Shown here one piece after another: positions 1 through 7,873 of a stretch of 17,407 bases of DNA (the stretch's first letter is position 1; every line of letters starts with the position of its first letter). The notes beneath the pieces are model-generated. The model was given only the letters and a program-made list of their open reading frames with translations, did no database searches and was not told where the DNA came from. A program made the position numbers and the translations under genes. Source of the DNA: Candidatus Zixiibacteriota bacterium (lineage in GTDB: Bacteria > Zixibacteria > MSB-5A5 > GN15 > PGXB01); assembly GCA_003641425.1 (NCBI GenBank), contig QNAH01000008.1, forward strand, positions 1 to 17,407, in the 5' to 3' direction.

Positions 1-682
1 GGACGAGTTTCTCTTTTTCGGGGCCGTCCCCATAAAGCATATATTCAAAATCGGTTCTTCTCAAAGCAAGGATTTTGACTGCCTCGACAGCATCATGATA
101 TCCCTTCATCCGGTCGAACGCCCCGGCGGAAATTATTTTCATTCTTCCTTTTGGCCTGTCAGATACCGCGGCCTGATCGGAATAACTATGGTAACGATCA
201 AGGTCTATCATCGAGCTGATTACCGACACATCGTTGTCGGTAACGCCGCCTGATATCAGCATTTTTTTAATGTGATCCGAGATTGCAATATATTTTATAC
301 CGTGTGCCAGATATTTTGTGCGACTCCCAAACCCAATTTTGCCGGAACTGCGACGGGTTACCACCAGCCGCGGCAGGTCATTTTTTGTCAGGAATGTCGC
401 CAGCGTATGAGAATGAGAGTCATGCGCGTGAATCAGATCGATTTCATTGGCCCTGGTAAATTGCCTCAGTTCCCGCTTTTCCAGAAATCGCATAAAATTG
501 GTTCTTGACAGAGGGAAACGATGCTCGATGGTATAATAGGTCTTATCAATCAGCGGTGATTTGTCCGGGCAGGCAAGATATTGACGCACCTTAAATCTCT
601 GCAGATTGTTGATCAACATCGCCACCTGACGCTGACCGCCGCGAAATATTAAACCGGTATCGAGGTGCAAAATTTTAATCAT
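1..682 (-). CDS. GT4-family (GT-B fold) glycosyltransferase, 3' end cut by window edge
   Basis: Read on the minus strand from ATG at 682, this is an open frame of 227 codons that runs off the left edge, so the C-terminus is missing. The N-terminus (MIKILHLDTG, then RGGQRQVAML at about residues 14-23) is the usual start of GT-B glycosyltransferases, with the Gly-rich loop after the first strand. Further on are DLIHAHDSHS (about 83-92), a strand-start AISD, and ISAGAFDRMKGYHDAVEAV (about 186-204), which opens the second Rossmann domain, followed by YGDGPEKEKL, typical of family 4 enzymes. It would transfer a sugar from a nucleotide-sugar donor in the cytoplasm. Its ATG overlaps the upstream GT2 stop by 4 bases (ATGA), so the two are probably translationally coupled. 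Context points to LPS core or surface glycan assembly; donor and acceptor cannot be read from the sequence. Confidence 0.85.
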   Translation of the reverse strand, partial: MIKILHLDTGLIFRGGQRQVAMLINNLQRFKVRQYLACPDKSPLIDKTYYTIEHRFPLSRTNFMRFLEKRELRQFTRANEIDLIHAHDSHSHTLATFLTKNDLPRLVVTRRSSGKIGFGSRTKYLAHGIKYIAISDHIKKMLISGGVTDNDVSVISSMIDLDRYHSYSDQAAVSDRPKGRMKIISAGAFDRMKGYHDAVEAVKILALRRTDFEYMLYGDGPEKEKLV

Positions 683-1434
683 TGCCGATCGGCCTTTTCC
701 AGGGAACGAAGTTTGACACAGCGGGTTACGACTCCGAAAGCGGAAAATAAGGCAATCAGAAATCCTTCAAATCCATCCATAAATCCAAGACCTGTGATAT
801 AATGCCTGCAAAATGCGGCAAGGGGCTTGACAACGAACCCTCCAATGTTGAACCTTTTGCCGTCCTTATACAGCTCGCGCGCTTTCAGGGAAGTGTATTT
901 TTCAAATTTCACAAAATAAGTGTCTATATCCGGATATGAATAATGAAGCAGTTGGTTTTTCAAGCGGCCGACATCACCCTCGACTATCACCTTTTCATGT
1001 ATAAGCGAATCGGTAAACCTGCCCGATTCGCGGCGGAATAACCGCAGGACATAATCAGGATACCAGCGTGAGTGTTTTATCCATTTCCCGAGAAAATTTG
1101 TCATTCGCGGGATCTCATATCCATAAAGCGAATCGCTTGATTCCGCAACACCTTTAATCTCTGCCGCCAGTTCTTCGGTTAATTCTTCGTCGGCATCGAT
1201 CGAGAGGATCCAGTCGCAGGTCGCCCTTTCCACTGCAAATCCCTTGGCCGGCCCAAAGCCGCACCATTCAATGTCATAAACCTTCGCTCCGAACTCGGCC
1301 GCGATCTTTGGAGTATTGTCGGCTGACTGCGAATCGACGACGATTATTTCATCGACCCAGGCAATGGAATCCAGACATCTTTTTATGTTGGACTCCTCAT
1401 TTTGAGTAATAATTACGGCAGATATTGTGCCCAT
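679..1434 (-). CDS. GT2-family glycosyltransferase, WaaE/KdtX-like LPS core enzyme
   Basis: A 251-residue GT-A fold enzyme. The N-terminus gives the family 2 pattern: SAVIITQNEESNIKRCLDS (residues 5-23), VDSQSADNT (33-41) and the metal/nucleotide-binding acidic motif SIDADEE (78-84, Asp80 and Asp82). The following segment, with the basic FLGKWIKHSRWYPDYVLRLF stretch at about 114-133 and a late amphipathic or membrane-leaning helix (about 207-238), is the arrangement of the WaaE/KdtX group, which adds a glucose-type sugar to the inner-core heptose of LPS. Length is normal for that group. It lies 15 bases after the GT9 gene and overlaps the next GT4 gene by 4 bases, so all three are likely one transcript with the ABC exporter. 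The donor sugar is inferred from family membership only. Confidence 0.85.
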   Translation of the reverse strand: MGTISAVIITQNEESNIKRCLDSIAWVDEIIVVDSQSADNTPKIAAEFGAKVYDIEWCGFGPAKGFAVERATCDWILSIDADEELTEELAAEIKGVAESSDSLYGYEIPRMTNFLGKWIKHSRWYPDYVLRLFRRESGRFTDSLIHEKVIVEGDVGRLKNQLLHYSYPDIDTYFVKFEKYTSLKARELYKDGKRFNIGGFVVKPLAAFCRHYITGLGFMDGFEGFLIALFSAFGVVTRCVKLRSLEKADRQ

Positions 1435-1449
1435 AGTTTTTAACCGGCG

Positions 1450-2559
1450 TTATACGATACTCTCATAATTGTACAGCTTATTGAACTCGTCAACCACATT
1501 TTCCGGCTCGATATCATACAGGTTTTGAATATTTTTTGCCACCACGGCTCCATGTTTCTGCCGGTACGGCCGCCAGAAAAGGAAATTGCGTCGGTGTCCC
1601 GAATACAACCCGACCACGGGCACTTTCATTAATCGCGCAATATGCACCATCGATGTATCCGGACTGATAAGCATATCAAGCCGGTTCATTATAGCCGCTA
1701 CATCGAGAAGCGACAGATTTCTCGGGATCATGCTTGCATCGGCACGGCACTGTTCGATAAGCCGCTCGGCATTGCTACGGTGCTCCATGACACAGAAGAT
1801 AATAAAACGAAAATTGTCATGTGCCTGCGCCAGCATATTTATAATTCGGGCGTATTTTTCAACAGAAAGCGAACGGGTCGAACTTCCGGCGGAAATATTG
1901 ACACCGACCAGGAATTTACTGTCATCGGGCAATTCGGCATAGAACGAATCCGCCTTCGATCTTGAATCATCAGGAATATAAACGGGCAAAAAGGGATCGA
2001 CCGTTTCGGGATCGATTCCCAGCGCCTCGAAAATAAGCAGGCCGTTATCTATATTGTGATCATTACCGTCAGGCTGATATGGACGGCAATAATCATAATA
2101 TCGGCGAAGCGTGAGTTTACGGGCGGCAACCTGTCTCGATTTATTTCCGATCAACTTGGTCAAGAGCAAACCGGTGGTGGAGTCGTGACAGATCGGATCA
2201 TAGACGATATCGAACCGTTTCCTTCGAAGCATCATTATCGTGGGCCAGTCTTTCAATACATTTTTTGTATATAGATGTATCCGATCGATCATCGGGTCGT
2301 TTTCAATCATCCCTTTATTGCGCGGCGAGGCCATCACCTCGACCTGTATATGCGGATATTTATTCTTAAGGGCATGCATGGCCGGGATGGTCGCAATCAT
2401 ATCCCCCAGCTTATCCGGCCTGAGAAACAGTACCGATTTTACACCGCCGGGATCGATCGGGATCCGTGACGGGTCACCTTTGCGAAGCAGGAGAAAAAAC
2501 GGCAGATTCAATGTCTTTTTAAACAGGTGTTCGATATGTTTGACAATCTTCGGGGGCAT
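1450..2559 (-). CDS. GT9-family glycosyltransferase (ADP-heptose:LPS heptosyltransferase-like)
   Basis: A 369-residue protein with the two hallmark regions of family 9. One is the N-terminal FLRPDKLGDMIATIPA (residues 45-60), equivalent to the R-x-D-x-[LI]-GD loop that positions the acceptor. The other is the C-terminal ISPDTSMVHIARLMKVPVVG (298-317), equivalent to the donor-binding TPDTG-x-x-H-x-A motif with Asp301 and His306. A basic, hydrophobic N-terminal extension (about residues 1-38) precedes the first Rossmann domain and may associate with the membrane. Members transfer L-glycero-D-manno-heptose from ADP-heptose to the LPS inner core. The donor may differ here, because the canonical DTG is DTS. 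The ATG at 2559 lies 11 bases after the ABC exporter stop, and the GT2 gene follows by 15 bases. Confidence 0.85.
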   Translation of the reverse strand: MPPKIVKHIEHLFKKTLNLPFFLLLRKGDPSRIPIDPGGVKSVLFLRPDKLGDMIATIPAMHALKNKYPHIQVEVMASPRNKGMIENDPMIDRIHLYTKNVLKDWPTIMMLRRKRFDIVYDPICHDSTTGLLLTKLIGNKSRQVAARKLTLRRYYDYCRPYQPDGNDHNIDNGLLIFEALGIDPETVDPFLPVYIPDDSRSKADSFYAELPDDSKFLVGVNISAGSSTRSLSVEKYARIINMLAQAHDNFRFIIFCVMEHRSNAERLIEQCRADASMIPRNLSLLDVAAIMNRLDMLISPDTSMVHIARLMKVPVVGLYSGHRRNFLFWRPYRQKHGAVVAKNIQNLYDIEPENVVDEFNKLYNYESIV

Positions 2560-2570
2560 AGTATGATATT

Positions 2571-4523
2571 TTACTTATTGGCCGACACGGCTCCGACCGC
2601 ATCTTCATGATTGACGCCGTTTTTGAATTGCATCATATACAGCTTATGATACACACCATCGAGCTTCATCAGTTCTTCGTGTCGTCCCTCCTCGACAATT
2701 CGCCCGCGATCTATGACCATAATGCGGTTGGCATTGATAACCGTCGAGAGTCGATGGGCGATCACCAGGGTGGTTCTGTCTTTCATCAGGCGGTCGATGG
2801 CCTCCTGCACCAGCAATTCCGATTCGGTATCGAGCGCCGATGTCGCCTCGTCAAAGATCAATATTTGCGGGTTTTTCAGCAAAGCCCTTGCAATGGCAAG
2901 GCGCTGGCGCTGTCCTCCTGAGAGACGGACGCCGCGGTTGCCGACAATCGTGTCATATCCATTCTCGAACTCGATTATAAAATCATGTGCATTGGCGGCC
3001 CTGGCAGCGTTGATTGTTTCGTCATCCGATATATTTTCCAATCCATAGGCGATATTATGGCGAATCGTATCATTAAACAGGTATGTTTCCTGTGTCACAA
3101 TCCCAAGGAGATTACGTAGCGATGTCAGTTTCAATTCTTTAATATCGACACCGTCGATTGTGATCCGTCCCTGCTGGGGATCGTAAAATCGCGGGAGAAG
3201 ATCGAAAAGAGTCGATTTGCCGGCACCCGACGGGCCGACCAGCGCCACCACCTCGCCCTTTTTGACCTCGAACGAGACGTTATCGATTATCAATTCACGG
3301 CCATTATAAGAAAATGAAATATTTTCATAACTGATGGTCGATTTGAACTGATCGATATTCTTCGGCGCGGTAATTTCTTTGACCTTGACGGGCGTGTCGA
3401 TAATGCCGAAAATTCTCTCTGCGGCCGCCATTCCCTCCTGTATCTTGATATGTATCCGGAAAAGATTTTTGACCGGTTTGATCATGGCAAACATGGAAAT
3501 GATAAAGGTCATGAAATCACCGGCATCCATCTCCCCGCCGCCTTCGATAATACGTGTCCCCGCGTAAATCAAAATGACAATACCGGCGCCGATAATCAGC
3601 ACTTCGCTGACCGGCGAGGCCAGATGGCGGATCCGGGTCATGCGAACCAGCGCCATGAAATAATCATTGGTAGCCTTGAAGAACTTTTTAATCTCGAATT
3701 TTTCCATGGCATATGCTTTGACAATACGGATATTCGAGACCGTCTCCTCCAGCACCGAATTAACATCGGCCATTTTCTCCTGGGAGCGCGTGGAATACTT
3801 GCGCAATTTTTTCCCCATCCAGTAAATGAAGCCGAAAACAATCGGCATGACCAATGCCGCGAGGATGGTCAATTTCCATGACAACAGGATCAAAAAGACC
3901 GACAGCATGAGAACTGTCAGAGTATCGATCACCAACCGGTTAAATCCAAGATCGATAGTCTCGTTGAGGACAAGAACATCATTGGTCACGCGCGAGACAA
4001 GCTGCCCGGTTCGCTGGCGATGGAAAAAGCTGATCGATAATTCCTGGTACTTGACAAACAGATCATTACGGAAATCCCTTATAACCGATTGCTGAACAAA
4101 GGCCATGAAGAATCCCTGGAAATATATGAAAAAGTTTGAGGCAACACCGATGAGAAGGATCACGACACAGAAGTTAATCAGGGTTGCTTTGCGGGTCTGG
4201 CCGGTCAACAGGTCGTTCAGTTTATCTTTAATACCGTTTTTTGTCCGGGCCAGGAAATCAAGTTCACCTTCCAGTTTGTTGACGATATCGTCCTCGTACC
4301 CGGCTGTTTCCTGATTGGATGTCTGAGTTTGCTGTACGACATCCGGGCCGGCTGAGGGATTCTTTTCGATTTGGGATGTCTCAAAGAGGGTCATCAGAAG
4401 CGGACCGGCCATCCATACCAGAAGTCCGGCAAAGAGAGCGTGAAGCGCCGCCGAAAGAGATGATACGATAACATGAAACCAGTATGGTTTCAGCCGTCGG
4501 AATGTCCTGCCTATCAAATTCAT
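2571..4523 (-). CDS. msbA: ABC exporter, MsbA-like lipid flippase (TMD-NBD half transporter)
   Basis: A 650-residue fused membrane and ATPase half-transporter, expected to work as a homodimer in the inner membrane. The membrane domain covers about residues 10-340. The nucleotide-binding domain has every motif: Walker A GPSGAGKST (430-438), Q-loop Gln478, signature LSGGQ (534-538), Walker B ILIFDE (554-559), D-loop SALD and switch His590. MsbA flips lipid A-core, and the three LPS-type glycosyltransferases directly downstream (11-base gap to the first) support that role; other lipid or glycan exporters of the same family remain possible. It is longer than E. coli MsbA (about 580 residues). Most of the excess is a hydrophilic loop of about 60 residues between the first membrane helix (about 17-45) and the second (about 113-138), on the periplasmic side by topology. 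A candidate promoter lies in the 99-base gap upstream. Confidence 0.88.
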   Translation of the reverse strand: MNLIGRTFRRLKPYWFHVIVSSLSAALHALFAGLLVWMAGPLLMTLFETSQIEKNPSAGPDVVQQTQTSNQETAGYEDDIVNKLEGELDFLARTKNGIKDKLNDLLTGQTRKATLINFCVVILLIGVASNFFIYFQGFFMAFVQQSVIRDFRNDLFVKYQELSISFFHRQRTGQLVSRVTNDVLVLNETIDLGFNRLVIDTLTVLMLSVFLILLSWKLTILAALVMPIVFGFIYWMGKKLRKYSTRSQEKMADVNSVLEETVSNIRIVKAYAMEKFEIKKFFKATNDYFMALVRMTRIRHLASPVSEVLIIGAGIVILIYAGTRIIEGGGEMDAGDFMTFIISMFAMIKPVKNLFRIHIKIQEGMAAAERIFGIIDTPVKVKEITAPKNIDQFKSTISYENISFSYNGRELIIDNVSFEVKKGEVVALVGPSGAGKSTLFDLLPRFYDPQQGRITIDGVDIKELKLTSLRNLLGIVTQETYLFNDTIRHNIAYGLENISDDETINAARAANAHDFIIEFENGYDTIVGNRGVRLSGGQRQRLAIARALLKNPQILIFDEATSALDTESELLVQEAIDRLMKDRTTLVIAHRLSTVINANRIMVIDRGRIVEEGRHEELMKLDGVYHKLYMMQFKNGVNHEDAVGAVSANK

Positions 4524-4579
4524 ACTAACAATTATACCCTCTTTCCGGACAATTCTGTCGGTTCGGAAATAATAAACTT

Positions 4580-4609
4580 TTAATATGCGAATTGATAACG
4601 AAAAGTCAA
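4580..4609 (-). promoter_or_regulatory. Candidate promoter for the msbA-glycosyltransferase operon
   Basis: On the minus strand TTGACT (4609-4604) is followed after 18 bases by TATTAA (4585-4580), matching the sigma-70 consensus at 5/6 and 4/6 positions. Transcription would start near 4573, giving a leader of about 50 bases before the ATG at 4523, with AGAGGG as a distant Shine-Dalgarno. It lies in the only sizeable gap of the minus-strand block (4524-4622), which makes a new transcription unit here plausible. A second TATAAT at 4536-4531 lacks a good -35 and would give an almost leaderless message, so it is less favoured. Confidence 0.4.
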
Positions 4610-4622
4610 CCGCCGGGACAGA

Positions 4623-5318
4623 CTAAAGATCGATTCTCACAGCCTCGGGCGGAATGGGAATAATAAATTTCTCGGCCGGGATGTTGATATCCAGCCTGTG
4701 TTTGCGGCGTTGCGCGGTCAGGCGGAAGGTCTCATCCCTGTTTGAAAATTGGATTTTTTCCAGAAGAAATCTGTTGTCTTTAAAATCATATTCGAGCCTG
4801 GCACTTTCGGCACAATTTTTCGATTCCAGGCGGAATTGCTGTTTTTTCCCCTTATCGTTAAGAACGGTAACATAGAAATCGGCCATGGAATATTCGAGTT
4901 CGACCGGCCGCATGACAAACAAGTCTATAAGCATCTGCTCCAGGTTATCCTGCTCGGCACAGCTTTTATATATTAGCTCATTCAATTTGCCGGAGAAATA
5001 CTCGTTCTCGGTCGGGAAATAAATAACAATCGAGTCTGATACTGCCAGACCTTTGAGAACACCTTTGCCGAGGTATCCGCGGGCAAACAGCGCGAGACTG
5101 TCGTTTTTACGGTAAACATCGAGCCTTACCGAATTTTTTTTGCCCTCACGATATATCTTGACATCATAAAGGAAAGCATCGCCCTTCCCTTCGGTATAAT
5201 TGAATTCAGATTCGACAGGTGATTGTACAGAGGGTTTGCGCGAAGCAAGATTACAGCCCCCCAGAAACAGAATCATAATAAATACAAATATCGATTGTAT
5301 CCAGTGTTCGTGAATCAT
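4623..5318 (-). CDS. Outer-membrane-type lipoprotein, LolA/LolB-like (DUF4292-like) fold suspected
   Basis: A 231-residue protein with a lipoprotein signal peptide: hydrophobic stretch at about residues 8-19, then the lipobox LGGC with Cys22 as the lipidation site. After a short polar linker the mature part alternates short beta strands (DAFLYDVKIYREGKKNSVRL, then LALFARGYLGKGVLKGL). It ends with FIIPIPPEAVRIDL, a closing strand much like those of LolA/LolB and related half-barrel proteins that shield lipid chains. No catalytic motif is visible. The ATG overlaps the M50 protease stop by one base (TGATG), implying translational coupling, and the LPS export operon starts 99 bases downstream. 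A role in lipoprotein or LPS handling at the outer membrane is inference; the lipoprotein call is strong, the fold call moderate. Confidence 0.7.
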   Translation of the reverse strand: MIHEHWIQSIFVFIMILFLGGCNLASRKPSVQSPVESEFNYTEGKGDAFLYDVKIYREGKKNSVRLDVYRKNDSLALFARGYLGKGVLKGLAVSDSIVIYFPTENEYFSGKLNELIYKSCAEQDNLEQMLIDLFVMRPVELEYSMADFYVTVLNDKGKKQQFRLESKNCAESARLEYDFKDNRFLLEKIQFSNRDETFRLTAQRRKHRLDINIPAEKFIIPIPPEAVRIDL

Positions 5319-5947
5319 CAGTAAATGGCAACTCCCGCAAAGAGATTGACAAAGATGCGGATAAACGGCCCGAGAATAATCCAGAATCCCCCGACAATAA
5401 TCAGCAGCATCAAAACAAATGGAGCAAAGCGTTCGAACTCATCAAGTTTCGGTCCAAATCGGGGCGGTAAAAGCGACCGAAGAATATGTGATCCATCGAG
5501 CGGAAACAGCGGAATCAGGTTAAAAAACGCCAGCGAGACATTGATTATTACTCCAATCAGGAAGAATTCCACTATGGGTTGCGGAACCGGCAGAAAGCCG
5601 CCATAAGCCATGCGGAAAAGAAATCCGAATATTGCGGCCAGCCCCATATTCGACAGCGGCCCGGCGGCGGATATCCAGAGATCTGCCTGTCTTGGATTTT
5701 TCAAATTATACGGGTTGACCGGTACCGGTTTGGCCCAGCCAAACCGAAAGCCGGATAAAAACATCATAATCGTTCCAAAAAAATCAAGGTGGGCCAGCGG
5801 ATTGAGAGTCAGCCGGCCCATATCCTTGGCTGTCGAATCGCCGAACCGATAGGCAATGTACGCATGAAAAAATTCATGCACGGTCAGCGAGAAAAATATT
5901 GCCGGCGCCGCAATCAGGGCCCGTCTTAAAAAATCTGCGTCAAACAA
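5318..5947 (-). CDS. M50-family site-2-type membrane metalloprotease
   Basis: A 209-residue polytopic protein. The zinc motif HEFFH lies in the first membrane helix (His24, Glu25, His28), and the third ligand is expected in FNLIPLFPLDGSHIL (142-156, Asp151), the N-x-x-P-x-x-P-L-D-G pattern of the family. Between them are NPLAHLDFFGTI (49-60) and the conserved AAGPLSN (94-100). Its short length, with no PDZ or CBS domain, fits the compact M50 group of unknown substrate rather than RseP. At least four hydrophobic segments can be read. The start is TTG at 5947: the codon just upstream is an in-frame stop (TAA), and a later start would cut into the helix that carries HEFFH. It follows gdhA by 17 bases and overlaps the lipoprotein gene by one base. 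The natural substrate is unknown. Confidence 0.85.
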   Translation of the reverse strand: MFDADFLRRALIAAPAIFFSLTVHEFFHAYIAYRFGDSTAKDMGRLTLNPLAHLDFFGTIMMFLSGFRFGWAKPVPVNPYNLKNPRQADLWISAAGPLSNMGLAAIFGFLFRMAYGGFLPVPQPIVEFFLIGVIINVSLAFFNLIPLFPLDGSHILRSLLPPRFGPKLDEFERFAPFVLMLLIIVGGFWIILGPFIRIFVNLFAGVAIY

Positions 5948-5964
5948 TTAACTACTCACTTATC

Positions 5965-7242
5965 TCAAGCATAAATTCCGCGAAGTTGAACAACATCGGC
6001 AACCTTCTGAATAGCGACCATAAAGGCGGCCAGTCTCAGATGCGCTTTGTTTTCCAAAGCCACTTTGAGGACATCATTAAAGGCATTTGTCATAAACTGC
6101 TCAAGCCGCAAATTGACCTCTTCCTCGGTCCAGAAAAATCCCATGCGATCCTGAACCCATTCAAAATAGGAAACGGTCACCCCCCCGGCATTGCAAAGGA
6201 TATCAGGAATGACAAAAACATTGTTTTCCTGCAGAATTGGATCGGCATCGGGGGTCACCGGGCCGTTGGCGCCTTCGGCTATGATTTTGGCCTTGATATG
6301 AAATGCATTTTCGGCTGTAATCTGGTTTTCCAGCGCCGCCGGAACGAGGATGTCAACTTTTGTATATAAAATCTCATCCTTATCGAAAGCCTTCGCCCCG
6401 GGAAATCCGCCGACTTTTTTATTTTCTTTGACATATTCGATCAGCGCGTCGATATCAATCCCATCGGGATTGTAAAGGCCGCCGAAAACATCGCAGACAT
6501 GGGTCACTTTGACCCCCAGCCGCTGGAGGAAAAGCGCCGCAACCGAACCGACATTTCCGAATCCCTGAACCGCGGCGGTCGATTTTTCCGGTTTCATATT
6601 CAGATGCTTGAGAGCCTCTCGCACGGTGAGGACAACCCCGGCGCCGGTTGCCTCGCGACGGCCGAGCGAACCGCCCAGAACGACCGGTTTACCGGTTACA
6701 ACCGATGTCACGGTATGATTCGAATGCATCGAGAAAGTGTCCATGATCCAGGCCATGGTCGTCTCATTGGTATTCACGTCGGGAGCGGGTACATCTTTCT
6801 CCGGACCGATAGAATCCATGAGAGCCGCGGTATAGCGTCGTGTCAACCTCTCCAGCTCGCCCAGGGACATCTGTGACGGATCGCAGATTATACCGCCCTT
6901 ACCGCCGCCGAAGGGAATTCCGACAATGGCGCTTTTCCAGGTCATCCAAGATGCCAGGGCCTGTACCTCATCCAGTGTCACATCGGGATGGTATCTTATT
7001 CCGCCTTTGGCCGGGCCGCGAACAATACTGTGCTGGACCCGGAAGCCGGTGAACATCTTAAAGGTTCCGTCATCCATCCGGACCGGTAGTTTGACAATTG
7101 TGCTTTTGCGCGGGTATTTGAGAAATTCCAGCAAGCCGGGATCAATATTCAGTTTTACCGCCGCCTGATCGAACTGCTTCATTACATTTTCGAAGGTGGA
7201 AACCGGAATGGTAACAGATTTCAAGCGCTTGCGATTAGCCAT
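5965..7242 (-). CDS. gdhA: Glutamate dehydrogenase (hexameric type)
   Basis: A 425-residue enzyme, the usual size of the bacterial and archaeal hexameric family, interconverting glutamate and 2-oxoglutarate plus ammonia with NAD(P). Substrate and catalytic residues are present: Lys79 in GPAKGGIRYH, Lys103 in TWKSA, Lys115 in PFGGGKGG and Asp155 in PAPDVNTNE, at the same spacing as Clostridium Lys89/113/125/Asp165. The Rossmann loop is GFGNVG (227-232), and C-terminal substrate motifs are AEGANGP (322-328) and CNAGGVTVSY (350-359). An Asp (Asp251) at the end of the second Rossmann strand hints at NAD preference, but this is uncertain. It sits 29 bases after the DNA glycosylase gene and 17 before the M50 gene. 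It may be cotranscribed with them, although their functions are unrelated. Confidence 0.95.
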   Translation of the reverse strand: MANRKRLKSVTIPVSTFENVMKQFDQAAVKLNIDPGLLEFLKYPRKSTIVKLPVRMDDGTFKMFTGFRVQHSIVRGPAKGGIRYHPDVTLDEVQALASWMTWKSAIVGIPFGGGKGGIICDPSQMSLGELERLTRRYTAALMDSIGPEKDVPAPDVNTNETTMAWIMDTFSMHSNHTVTSVVTGKPVVLGGSLGRREATGAGVVLTVREALKHLNMKPEKSTAAVQGFGNVGSVAALFLQRLGVKVTHVCDVFGGLYNPDGIDIDALIEYVKENKKVGGFPGAKAFDKDEILYTKVDILVPAALENQITAENAFHIKAKIIAEGANGPVTPDADPILQENNVFVIPDILCNAGGVTVSYFEWVQDRMGFFWTEEEVNLRLEQFMTNAFNDVLKVALENKAHLRLAAFMVAIQKVADVVQLRGIYA

Positions 7243-7271
7243 CTTTTCAAAATCTCCAATATAAATAAAAC

Positions 7272-7865
7272 CTATTTATTTCTGATTGATACGTAATTTG
7301 AACCAGCCTCATAAAATCGCCATTTTTTTTCAACCGCCTTTTTTATACCTATACGACTGCTGTTCTCTATTCGGGCAGGACGAAAGCCCCGATCCTCAAT
7401 AAACAGTATATCCCCAACAAGATCAAGGCCGTTATGTTTCCGGCTGAGACCAAAGGCCTTGCATAATTTACCAGGTCCGCTTGTTAATCCGTTATTCTTT
7501 TTGTTATCGAATTGCGAAAGCATAATCTCGACACCCTCGACCGGCTCAGCCCCGCGTATCAAAACAGCCGCCGGGAAACCTTCATTCTCCGTGACGACAT
7601 TCAGGCAATGATACATGCCGTAGATAAAATACACATAGCTGTACCCGCCGGGACCATACATAACCCCGTTGCGATCGGTTCTTCCCACCGCGGCATGGCA
7701 GGCCGGGTCGTTTTCACCGATATAAGCCTCGACTTCCACCAGTCGCGCCGACAGAACCTTCCCCCCTGTTTTGAACACCAGGTATTTCCCGATCAAATCA
7801 CGTGCCACATCAAGTGTCGGGCGAAGATAAAATTCTCTATTAAGTTTACGCGCGGTCAACGACAT
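7272..7865 (-). CDS. mpg: Alkyladenine (3-methyladenine) DNA glycosylase, AAG/MPG family
   Basis: A 197-residue monofunctional base-excision glycosylase that removes alkylated and deaminated purines such as 3-methyladenine and hypoxanthine. The active-site block VEVEAYIGENDPACHAA (43-59) places catalytic Glu46, intercalating Tyr48 and His57 at the same spacing as human AAG Glu125, Tyr127 and His136. It continues into GVMYGPGGYSYVYFIYGMYH, whose Tyr and Met residues line the base pocket. LTSGPGKLCKAFGLS (126-140) and the LFIEDRG strand (about 154-160) are typical of the C-terminal half. The protein starts close to the family core, without the long N-terminal tail seen in mammals. ATG at 7865 lies 8 bases after the stop of the PHP-domain gene. 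Its place in a mixed housekeeping operon gives no further clue. Confidence 0.93.
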   Translation of the reverse strand: MSLTARKLNREFYLRPTLDVARDLIGKYLVFKTGGKVLSARLVEVEAYIGENDPACHAAVGRTDRNGVMYGPGGYSYVYFIYGMYHCLNVVTENEGFPAAVLIRGAEPVEGVEIMLSQFDNKKNNGLTSGPGKLCKAFGLSRKHNGLDLVGDILFIEDRGFRPARIENSSRIGIKKAVEKKWRFYEAGSNYVSIRNK

Positions 7866-7873
7866 CGATTTAT

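Noticed and set aside
272..508. 78-codon plus-strand open frame near the left edge.
   Set aside because: It lies antisense to the GT4 glycosyltransferase, whose minus-strand frame is open to the edge and has clear family motifs.
4531..4561. Minus-strand TATAAT with CCGACA upstream as the msbA promoter.
   Set aside because: The spacing is 19 bases, the -35 is weak, and the transcript would be nearly leaderless; the promoter at 4580-4609 is better.
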